Assembly (NCBI GenBank): GCA_964035545.1
Contig: OZ037772.1
Location: 11,723,818-11,783,817, forward strand
Origin: Bugula neritina
Taxonomy: Eukaryota; Bryozoa; Gymnolaemata; Cheilostomatida; Bugulidae
DNA: 60,000 nucleotides
Direction of reading: 5' to 3'
The notes beneath the pieces are model-generated. The model saw nothing but the letters and a program-made list of their open reading frames with translations. It had not been told where the DNA came from and made no database searches. The stretch's first letter is position 1, and each line of letters opens with the position of its first letter. Both the position numbers and the translations under genes were made by a program. Below are positions 1-12,200 of the stretch, piece after piece.

Positions 1-213
1 TGTATACTCTGTACAATAGCTAAAGTTGAGGTTCATATACTTGATGAGTAAATATATATACACATTCAAATATAGTAATTCCTAACAGCAACATGAAACA
101 CCAGCCAGAGATACTGGTAGAAATGATTTAAATGGGATATAAAATACTACATGTTTATACTGTTATTATTATACAGAGATAATAGAAGACAACTTCAATT
201 AACAAGGCAATAC

Positions 214-3200
214 CTGGGAATCTAGTTGACTAGAATTTGGTTGGTTTGAATACTGGTAACTGTACTGCTGTGACTGTGGTGGCTGTTGCTGTAGTGGCTG
301 TTGCTGTGGTGGCTGTTGCTGTGACTGTAGTGTCTGTTGTTGTGACTGTAGTGACTGTAGCGACTGTTGTTGCTGTGACTGTTGCTGTAACTGTTGTTGT
401 GACTGTTGTTGTTGGCTGTAGTTGCCAGGAGTGTGGTTAGAGTCGGTCACACCGCCAGAGGGTGCCGGTTCAGTCTCGGTGTCAGTCACGGGAGACGGAG
501 TGAAGATATGACTGGTGGGTGTAGAGCGTGGAGTCACGTCCAGCAGGTGCTGTGGGATGGGCGTGGCAGACGTGCCCGAACTCTTCCCTACACGAGACAG
601 AGAGAAATTAGGTTACGTGTTGCAGACGACAGGATGTTGAAGTGAGCACGTGCAGCAGGAAACACTTACCCATCACATCCACGTACTTGGCCCGCCCACT
701 TCTCTTCAGAGAGTAGGCGTTGGCAGAAGGCCCGGTCCCGGCAGCAGGTCCTTTGGAGTCTACTTGCTGTGAGGGAGAAGGTCGTCCCAAGGTCATGTCT
801 GTAGGAGGCGGGGCGGCCTTGACCTCTTCTGTCCCGTCACTTTCAGTGTCAATCCACTTTTCTAGAGCAAACAGTGATAGGCGTCTCAAACACGGACTTG
901 GATAAATTAACAGCAACAAAACACAAGACTACATATTTATCATGACATATCATTCTATTGTATTAATGCATTGCATCATTATATTATATTACTGTATTAT
1001 TATATCATATTATTGTATCATTATATTATATTATTGTATCATTATATTATATTATTGTATCATTATATTATATTATTATATTATATTATAGTATCATTAT
1101 ATTATATTATTATATCATATTATTGTATCATTATATTATATTACTGTATTATTATATTATATTATTGTATCATTATATTATATTATATCATATTAAATAT
1201 TATAAACTTACTCAGCTTGTCATCCCAGACTATTGTCTGCTTAGAATCATCTGGAAGTTTAATTTCATTCTTTGATTTCGGAAGGATTTTCGAGAAGAAA
1301 GATCCAATTCCAAAGTTGAACCCTCCGCCAGATTTCTGAAAGTAAAAGCATTAACTAAGCTGTTTACACAGAATCTAATGATGATCTCAAAGCACTACAC
1401 AACAAATTAACTCCTTGAATTTTTTACCTATTGGCAGGTAGTAGAAATGAAAATGATAGAGAGAAGACAACAAACATATCTCTAACGCTTGGCAAAATGG
1501 CAAACATAATATTCTGTATTATGAAATGACAATTTAATGGTGAATATCCCTGCCAGTATTCGCAACTATATTGGTCAAAAATTTAGCATGTCAATTCATT
1601 TGTTACTCAAGAATATCGGTGAAATTGAGGGCAACAGGGACGAGAAAAGATTGCGTATGGAGTAGAAATATTACAAGAGAAAAGCACTGCATATAGAGTA
1701 GAAATATTACAAGAGAAAAGCATTGCGTATGGAGTAGAAATATTACAAGTGCAGACGTACTGATTTAGCAGCCGTCTGCTGCGCTTTGCTGCCGTCTGCT
1801 ACTTTATCTTCTGTACCTTTGTCTGCCGTATCCTGTGGAGAGGTCTTTGGCTATAAAATTAACAAATAGAGATCATGGTAACCATTGTTTATCCTCAAAC
1901 AAATAAATCAAAGAATAGTATTTTGATGCGGCCAACAGCTAACAAATGTTTAGAGGAGGAGAATTCAATGACTATTTTCCCAATAGTAAATAGCAGACAA
2001 CTCCCAAATCATCTCACATTTGCGGCTAAGTTGTGATAAATATTTGTTATCAAAATGAAAGTTAGATTAAACAAATACATTACTAAGTTTGTACGCTAGT
2101 GCTCACTCTTACTTCAATAATATAATAAATAAAACCAGTACAGCAATACTAAAAGCAAACACAAAGTGGTGTGCTAATGGAAATCTACTAAACTAGTGGA
2201 ACTTCAAAAAGAAACACCTAAAGCCATGTGCATACAATACTACATCTAGTGATTCTAAACTAAAACTGGAAACAGAAATTGCTGAATAGAAGAGAAGTGA
2301 TACAGTGCAGGAAGTGGCTAGGAAATCATCACAGCTAAGTTACCATAGAGCGGGGGCTGGTTAACACCTCCCGATGTTGCTCACAAGAATTTAGTCTATC
2401 TAGCTCTCTTTTCTCTTTGATAAACTTCAAGACATAATTTACGCATAGAAGTTGATAAACTTTATTACGGGAGGAAAAAACAGCACTTAGACCTGAACTG
2501 AACTCTATAGATACAATTTGTCCACAAGGCTACAGGACTAATGACGGCAAACCACTATATTGATCAACCATTGCTTGCAATAATATGCAAGTAACAAGAT
2601 AATATATTAATTGCTATTATCAAGAATCAAGTTGAAGTTGTCTTTACATTTATGAATTAAAACTATTTTAATCCAACAAAACAGTTAATGAAACTAGAAA
2701 CTTTTAGTCAGAAGTTGTATTTCGTAAATAATCATAAAAACAAGCTTTGCACAAGATCAATTGTTACTAAGAAATAAAAAAAAAACAAACTTTTCCAAAA
2801 AAATATTGATATAATCCGTAGCACTTGAAACACATTTATATCATAAATAAATGTGTTCATTTAGTTTTTTCAAAGCCTAAGTTTCATGTTGCAGTATTTT
2901 AGTACTGTTATAAATGTTTGAGAAAACTCTTCTCAATCCCATCAGATTGCCCATCAGAGGTGCCTATAATGGCCACTGTTAGATCTTGCTTTGAAAAATT
3001 AACTGAACTTTTCAATTGTCAGCTAATAACTAGCAGCTGGTTACTGACAAGTTAACAAAAAAAATTTTCTAACCAACACACAGAACTTAAGCTTGACGCA
3101 GAATATTAGAATAAAGATTTCCCGTCACCAGCCATAAGCTGCCCTGAGGCTATGCTGTGGACACGTAGTAAGAGAGCCACCCATACCCCCCGCACACACC

Positions 3201-6200
3201 ATAAGAAAGAAGAGAGAGAAGGGCTACACAAAACCTACCTCGGCCAAGGATCTGTTTGTACCGGAGTTAGACAGACTTCTACTAGAAGGCGCTGCCTTCC
3301 CACCACCTTTAAACTGACTGCTGTCGGGGAAACTGGAAGACAGTCGTCTGCTGTTGAGGTCATGAGATGCGACCTCAGAGGAACCGTAAAACCCGCCACC
3401 ACTGCCGCTACTATAAGCACCCGCCGCACCACCAGAAGGCTGGGCGTGTGTATTGTTACTTGGAGGGTGAAAGGAGGGAGGACTGGACGTCTGCAAGATA
3501 GAGAGGCGTGACAGGACAGTAGCAACTCTATCACACTGTGCTCAGCGGAAGTTCTGTTAGCTACTAATCACCGGGATACAAGACAAGACACACAGACAGA
3601 CACACATACAGACACACAGACAGACACAAAACTCACCACAACCTCAGGCTTGTAGTCAAAATAGTCTGAGGGTTCTGCACCAGATGAGGGTTGAAAACTG
3701 GCCACCCCGTCTGTCTGATCTGAAATGACAGAACACAAGCTAAATAAATGACAAGGAGAGCTGAGCTAAACACTAGCCGCTCTGAGAGCTGCACTACAAG
3801 AGACAGGAAATGCAGACAAAGAGAGATGAGCTCTTACGGCGGTAGAATGGTGCCACAACTCCCACATTGTCTGCAACACTGTGAACTCTCATATACAAGT
3901 AGCAAAGGACTCTATACAGACAAGTTTCCAACAGAGGGAGCTGCAACAGACTGAGAACAGTAACTCACCTGAAGGTAGTGTGGTAGGGGGAGGTGCCGAG
4001 TACCCCAACTGCTGTGGTGCTGGTGGCTGCTGAGTGGAGTGAAGCAGTTGAAGCTGTGCAGGCCACTGGGCAGAAGACTGAGGGGGTGGATGAGTAGAAG
4101 AGCTGTTGTAGGGGTTAGTATCTAGGGGTGGATATGCAGGCTGTGTGCTGTACCCCTGACTGTCTGCGTGTGACGTTGGAGCTGGAAATAATATCGGAAT
4201 TGATACAACATATCTTGGAGTTGCCCTCTTTGGTTCAACAAATACTGTGTATTACAGGATAAGATAACTACAATGTCTACTGAGAAGTGCATGCTGCAGG
4301 TTTGACAGACAGATATGAACACCTTTAGAGTGAGTATTACCACCTCCACGGACTGACTAGACAAGTAGAAAGTCATGACTGGTAGACACCAGGTTATGGC
4401 CATACGGTTCAGCACGGCCTCACACTGTGTATACAGTACTAGCGCATGGCAGCACAGCACAGTACATAACTCTCACCTTGCCAAGAACTCTGTGCTGTCG
4501 AGTCCTGAGCTCCATTAACCTGAGCTCCATACTCAGTTCCATAGCTAGCCTGAGCTCCATACTCAGTCTGAAGAGTGTCGGGAGGGAGACTGGAGAGCTG
4601 GTAGTGTGCTAGATCGGGCACCGTAGAGTCCACAGGATCTTCCTCTGCTGGCTGTTCTTGGGAAAGGGTGGGTGGTGCACCCCCCGCACTCACTGCTTCA
4701 GAGGAACTAGTCTGACTCTACGCAGAGTAACAATACAGAAGATAAATACAGAGAGTCAAGTGAAGTATGGGAATATATCAAACCTACACGCTAGAGAGCA
4801 CAACTCCTAACAAAGGATTTCATAGGCTATTACATCACACAGGCTGACCAGCGAAAAATATTAGCAGGCATCACATGGAAAGGAGCATCTGTAAAATTCC
4901 AAAAGAGTAAAAAATCAACCAGACAATGAATTCAAAAACTACGCTAGCAAATCATTTACAACACTCCACCCTCGCATACAATGAAAATATTTGACTTCTG
5001 TACTCATGACCTTCTCGTGACCTCTAGCTAAACAACTCACGTGTTTGTGTTGGAGGCTGTCGGCTAACTTGGTGATCCACTCGACCTCTAAGCTCCTCCC
5101 CTCTCTGACGTACGCTGCCTCGGCATCAAAGTATTTCAGCCTCTCCGACAGCTACAAGTATGAGAACATCCTTCTAAACTAGTAACAACATTCTATACAC
5201 ATGTAATGGTTTCCACTGCTGATCAGAGCAGAAAGCATGGTTGCAAGTATAATTGAAGGGAAACAACTCCCAATAATTACGCTGAGGTTATTAAAGATGA
5301 TCTGAATAGATCAATTTGGCATCTGCTAGAACAATATTACTGGCAAAGGCAATGGATATACTTCTAGGGGTGGGTGGATCCTCAAGAATACTAGAATCGG
5401 CATGTAGGGGGTTCGAACCCCTCCTTGTTGCTAGGCAACTGAAGCCTGACTGCAAACACGGCTATCTGTACTCACATTGTAGAGCTGCGAGATGAATGCG
5501 GAGGGGAATAACTCCACGTGGTCAGAAACTTTAGAGGCAATAGCTTCGAGGTATGCGAGAGCCTCTGCGGGCTGCCCTCTATCTATCAGATTCCTAGCAT
5601 GATAAAACTACAAGAACACAGGCTATGATATAGGGACAACTCCTACTAGAGTCAGGTTGATATAAACAATGAAAAGAAAACTCCAAACACACAAGAATTT
5701 CATTAACGACTTTACGTCGACAATTAAACTCTGTGACATGAAGCATAGCTTAATGTAACACGCAAAAACTTTGCAAACAATAAAGGGAAATGCAAGTTTG
5801 AAATGGTGAGTTAAGAGAATTAACTTTCAAAATAGGAAGTTTTTTAAGAAATGCTACAAGTAAGATAATCTAGTATGTATTTGCTAAGACTTGTTAAAAT
5901 TTCAACCATCAAATTTAAAATTACGGTGAAACTAGTTCAACTTATTTTTGGTATTAGAGTGAAAAATGTAAATATTTACAATCAACAAACATGAAACCAC
6001 CACGTGAAGAGCTCGTGAATTCTTATACAATATTTTACACTAACTAAGCTCTACAAGCTTTCAATACTGGATATTATAGGTGATGTTCAAAGGGCAGGTA
6101 ACTCTCACATACCTTGCAGAGCTGTAGATGACAGATGATGGTGGTGTCACCAGCGAGCGCCTGGGCGTACTCGTACACCTCCGTTAGTTCAGTGACAGAG

Positions 6201-9200
6201 TCCTGCATGTACTCGTCTAAAGGCACCCTGCAAGTTAATAACATAACGTCTAGAAATATAATTATATACAAATATAATATATACAACTAAACTCTACATA
6301 CAATCACATTTTCGTATACCACTATCACTAGATTCTATAACTTGTTGACATTCTACACTCTATATAATTCACGATATTCTATACCATATATACACTCTAT
6401 ATACCTCACTATACTTTATAATGCTACACTCTATATAACTCACTATACTCTATATCATATATATAACGCTATATTCTATACCTCCACAGTTCACACCTAG
6501 CAAGTAGAGAGAAGACAACTCACCCACTCTGCAGACCCAGCATGGAGAGTTTAGCTGACTTCTTGGTGTACGGCTCCAGGGGCTGCTCGGCCATGAGGTA
6601 ACAGAACTGACTGGCGTGGAGCAACCCTTTCGCTGCCAGGGAGTCACCCAAAGCAGTGATGGACCTAAAGAGAGAACATGTGAAAACAGAACATGTGAGA
6701 GAGACTTGAGATATTGTAACCTGGCTGTGACATAACGTACTGATAAGGATGGAGGTGTGGCAAATACTAACCTGATGTTTAGCTGAGAGTCACTAGAGGG
6801 ATTGCATAGCATCATAGCGAGATGGGGACGCCACGTACCCCACCCGTCATCTGGATGCTGAAATCAGAGAGATACAAAGGATATAAAATGAGGGTATCGT
6901 GCTAGGCTAAAGCCATTCATGTAGCTGAATAATGTAATCACGCATACAGGAGACAATAGCCACAGTGACTGAGCCCTCTGTGATCGATGAGTGACCCAGT
7001 CTGAACCATCAGCTACCAAATTTGTCACACGGAATAATTCCAAGCAAAACACAAAACAGACAATATAACTTCTACCTCAGTACCAATAAAACAAGCCGTC
7101 AGGGAAGACTCGGCACTAGAATTGGACACTTACCGTCTCAGCACTAGAATTAGACACTTACCGTCTCAGCACTAGAATTAGACACTCACCGTCGCAGCAC
7201 TAGGCTGTCTGCTGCTCATTAGCTGGTACAACGTCTGCAGGGGGTCGTTAGGTGTCATGGAGGAGTTGGCAAAGCGAGTGAGCACCTGGGCGTGAGTTCG
7301 CGAGTCCATCTTACTGGAGAGGAAGAGGGCATGACCCCAGAGGTCACAGGACATGGCCCACACCAGAGCCTCCTTTGTGTCTCCTAAAAGTAAACAGAAA
7401 GTTGATGCAGGAAGATATAAGCAATGGAGAGATAAAGTACTAATATTAGAATCTAAAAGCACTGTCCCTATCTTTGAATAGGGGATGAATACCCTATAGC
7501 TTGCATGTTTGTTACTAAATTAAGAAGTACCAAGTCCTGCGATTCAACACGGTGCCATAATACTAGAACCACTGATTGCAAGCTTTTTGACTATACAACT
7601 TCTAGAAGGTGCTGCATGATTACAAACTAACGGTTTTTCTGCATGTAAAAGAAATACGTCATTACATACTATTTACTCAGTATTATAGCATATCCCACAA
7701 TGCACTGTCAACTGATCCGTCACTCACCGAACATGACCAGCTGTCTGAACCGGTCGACTGTTTCCTGTTGAGACATGTTAGCGTTGGGTTTAGCCTGAGT
7801 CTGCATAGTATAGAGGGAGCTGTCCACATCGTACCCATCTAGAAGCAACTCGGCAATGTCTGAGCCAATGTACGTCTGTAATAACACTAACACATGTGTA
7901 ACAACACTAACACATGTGTAACAACACTAACACAGCAATAAGCAGGGCAGAAAGAGTTCCACTTTGACTGAATATATTGCTAATCAGGTACCAGCCTAAA
8001 CTTCTGTATGACATTTTATTGTATTACTTAAACATGTTTTAGAGTAGAAATATAACTTCTTTGAATCCACACCAGCTTCTTGTTTCATTCACCCCGTTCT
8101 GTTTCACTCACCCCGTTCTGTTTGACAAGCATGTGTAGGAACTTCCAGAGCAGCTCGGTGGATGCCCGGTCTATGAGACTAGAGTCGGACCCGGCAGCAG
8201 CGGCCATCTTGTTACAGTAGTCCAGCACATCTCTCTTGTGGGTCTGTCCCCTGTAGTAAGTCCCAACAGACTTAGAATATATCACATGGACTATAAGCTC
8301 ATTCACTGCTGTCCAAGCTTGCATTATGGATTCATGGATTTTTCATTCAATGTTTGAAAACAATTGCATCCAATGAAACCGCAACCACAATTTCATCCTT
8401 CTAAGCATCCATATTTGCATAATGCGGAACTATGGAAATGCAGTGATTAGAATATTTAAAATAAATCTCAGTGCGATAAGTTGAGGTATATCTTAACGTA
8501 TTTCAGTTTTAAACAAACAGTGGTTTTGCTAAACTAATCATTATAATAGAGGCCACAGCTCCCAAAACATGCCTACATCAAGGGAAGGAACTACAGCATT
8601 CTCTAAGGAGGTCAGAAGGTCAGAAGAATAAACGGACAAGTAACTAACTTGATCAGAGGTCCCGGGAACTTGAGGAGAGAGGGCTGATAGAGGTTTCTCC
8701 TAAGTACACATATGGTGGCGGGTTGCCCGGCGTCCGGCTGGTTGGGCTGAACCTCCAGAGTGTCTCCGTTGTGAAGGAGTCTGGGAATGACGTGAGGTAG
8801 CGGGAACTTAGCCGGGGTCATGCGTGACGGCTCAGCGGGCTCAGAGTCAGAGTCTGAGTCACTTGAGGAACTGTCTGTGGAGAGATAGTAAGCTGAGTGA
8901 GAGATAGTAACTCTGGGTGAATCAAACTAATTATACATGAGAAATAAACATGGCCGCTGAAAACTACTGTAATATTCATGCATGTTTAGTTGATTTTCAA
9001 TGACAAAAGATGGAAAAGGAAAACTTATACAAATACTAAACTAAAAACCACAAATTATATTTAAATTGAAATTAAAAAAAAATCAAATAAATAAGCAAAT
9101 AAAATTGTAACCTCAAATGTTATTGGAAAGGAAACCACAGAGAGAAGAGCTACTGTATAATAAAAGAGAAACAAATGTGAGAGGAAGGAGTATTATAAAT

Positions 9201-12200
9201 ATAAAGAGAAGACAACTCAAGGAGCTGAGGTGTACCTTCTAGTTGGCCTTGTTGATAGTAGGAATCCAACCGGCTGCTGGTTCTGCTTGGGGGACGGGGT
9301 GAGAAGCCCGACTGACTCAAGTACGGGTTGACCTCAGCTTGAAACATGCCTAAATTATACACAAACTCACATAACATGCAAACATATATACAAGAGAATA
9401 CAAGTTTCTCAATCTGCCGAACATTCAAATAGTTCTCTTTGCTTAAGTAAATAAGCAAATTGCATGCAACATTAACAAGCATTGAAACTTTTTCCAAAAC
9501 ATATAACAGTCATCCAGAGGTTAGAGAAATTAAACTGAATCAGGCCAAACTGAATTGTCTTGTAAGAATGTTAGACTACAACAAGAACCAAGTGTTAGCA
9601 CTAGATGTGTGTCTTCTTATCAACATGCAGTTGAGCTTCACAGTTTAGTAGCTAATTGTGTTATAGCGATAAGTAATGGCTAGTTTAAGATGTGGAAATA
9701 GAACATAATATTCAGTAGACAGGAAGTTGACAGCATGCGACAGCAGCTGCCAGAAGATGGAGAAATCAGCATCCTGTGCGATGCTGTAGGGGAGTCGAGA
9801 GTTTATAAAGAAAATCTGATATTGAATAGCAAAAGAAATTATTCCATCATTGATAACAACAAATAATGTGATTTGTAATTTATTAAAATTATTATCAAAA
9901 TATGTTTTGGGCAAGAAATGACAGGAGAGAAAGTTCAGCATGCACTACTATCTACTAGCAGGCACATTGGTGACTGAGAGAAATTGTCAGAGTGATTAGA
10001 GAGAGAGATACCTCATAGTATTAGTACACTATCTATAGAGTAGGTGAAGAAACAACAACCAACTTACTAGTACGAGCTCTGCCTCTCATATGAAAGTCAA
10101 TCTCACAATCATACTCTAACAAATGCACAATAATCACGGTAATCAAACGGACCACACAACAAAACATTAACACAGAAATTTTCTATAAATATTTCTATAA
10201 GTATCATCTCTATTTAGGAGTTATGCACCTTCTGAGGGTACAGTATTTATTATATTATAGTAAAATGAAAAATAGTGAAGTTAAAATAAGAGAGCAAAAC
10301 TGTCTAGAAAATGCAGGCAGCAAAAATGCAAAAAAGTAACTTTCAAAAGGAGAACTTCACTCCATGCCTACAGTAACTAAATCTTTTAGAGACCCTAGGC
10401 TAGCAGACACTTCCAAGTTACCCGTACGTCTCAATTCTTACACTCTCGTGAATTCTGAGTAGAACATGTTTTATATTGATAAGGAGTCGGGAAAGTTATG
10501 CTTTACAGATGAACCAATTACTTGAACGATGTCTATGCAGCGAAAGACTTGATAAAATGACATCTTTCTGCCCCCTGTTTCTATACTCAACCAATCAAAT
10601 GCCTAATAGCTTTCGCCAATCATATTTATAAAGGAAGTGTTTTAAACACAATATCGCTAGTTTATTTTCATCGCAAAACTGTAACTGCAAAAGGTATGGA
10701 CAGCTTACTTATTGTCACATATCTGCATTACTGTGACAACCACTCATACGAAATTGTAGAACAGGAAAGAGACAGAGCCTAACTGCAGAAATAAAGAGCA
10801 TCGTTGCAGAAATAAACTTAAAACCTGTCGAGTTACCTGAAGAAACATTTCCTGCTCTGCTAGAAGGTCTGCTGCCTGATCGACTGGAAGGTCGAGAGCC
10901 GTACCCATAGCCCCGTCTCTCTTCATGAACCTCTTTGGATCTAGGTCTACCATATCCGTGATCGTCTTCTCTGTAGCTGCTGTAAAGGAAACAGCAAACT
11001 ATGCAGATGGAAACAAGCAAGAGACAGAGCTGCTGTGAAGGTAGAAGTAGACAGATGAAAGCAGAGAACTAGGGTGAACTGAGGAGTATAAGAGAGCAGA
11101 TAACTTCCATCTCATCAATAGACAAACTTTCACAAGCTTCACATGACATAATTTGACAGCCACAGCTGCTGTACTCAACCAGAGTGACATGTACAGTCAG
11201 TTAGTATTACACTATTATCACTACAGTATTCCTAATAACACAGCAAATGTTTTCTGATTTCTAATGTCCTGTCTTATTATCTACAGAGAGCTCTAAATTC
11301 TGAAATGGGTCATTTTACTTAATTTAGTACACACTGAAAATCTCCAGTTTTTAGCTATTTTTTACAATTTAGCTGCTAATGAACATGGGTTTTTGCTCAA
11401 AACTAGTAAAGTTTCAATAAATACATCTAAATAATCAAGGTTCTTCCTAATTTTGCTTGATTTCCCATGTTTTTTTCTATGTATTTAGCTAATTTGGATT
11501 GCTTACTGTTACAAAAAAACCATAACGGTCTGCAATCAAAAGTAGCTGAATAATTAGGAAAAAAACATGGAAAATCAATCAAAATTAAAAAGAACCTTGA
11601 TTATTTATGTGTGTTGATTGACATTTAACTAGTTTTGGGCAAGAACCCATGCTCATTAGCCGCTATATTGTAAAAAATAGCTAAAAACTGAAGATTTCCA
11701 GTGTGTACTAAATTAAGTAAAATGACCCAAATAATTATTTGTACAGAGTGGAAAGATATGATGGATCTTTCAACAGCTTCCAGTAAAACATGAATGCAAA
11801 AAACTATTCCTTGATTCAAATTAATTATTAATTATTTTGAAAATTATAAATTCAGCAGTACACATCAGTATATTTACAGGGAGGCATGTGTATTGGAAGG
11901 AGTTAAAACAAAACCACACACTGGTTGGCTAGCCATCACCCAGTCAGACGAAAGGTAACAATATAACATCCAATAAAAAGAAAACGATCAATGCGGAATA
12001 TAACGCAACATGGGAAATAAATATGACACAATCAGCATGAACGAAATCAAAACAACAACTGCCAACATCTTCCAAATCAAGACGAGCGACTAACTACTGC
12101 CACATCTAGAACTTTCACATCAAAACCTGCAGCAAACACCTAGTAAGGCTGGCGCATGAGAACACCAGGTGTGTACTTGAACTGAGGGTTTGACATAAGA

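Larger units (their letters stand above)
5041..8874 (-). other. SEC16: SEC16 central conserved domain coding block
   Basis: Nine exons between these positions encode the region that in other animals binds SEC13 and folds as a helical ACE1-type solenoid. The visible signature runs from a Ser/Asp-rich linker into [13 protein letters not shown], then FPGPL, then [10 protein letters not shown] and [15 protein letters not shown], then a [19 protein letters not shown] helix pair, [20 protein letters not shown], and [10 protein letters not shown]. This is the part that identifies the gene; the flanking disordered exons are assigned by phase continuity and position. Family roles are established knowledge; the domain boundaries are estimates. 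Confidence 0.9.

Noticed and set aside
5362-5440. Possible tRNA gene with a perfect T-arm
   Set aside because: No acceptor, D or anticodon stems can be drawn around the box B core; the match to another fragment at 15.9 kb points to a SINE.
9645-9941. Possible extra SEC16 exon
   Set aside because: The exons at 10979-10837 and 9349-9236 join in phase without it, and the stretch lacks Sec16-like sequence and clear splice sites.
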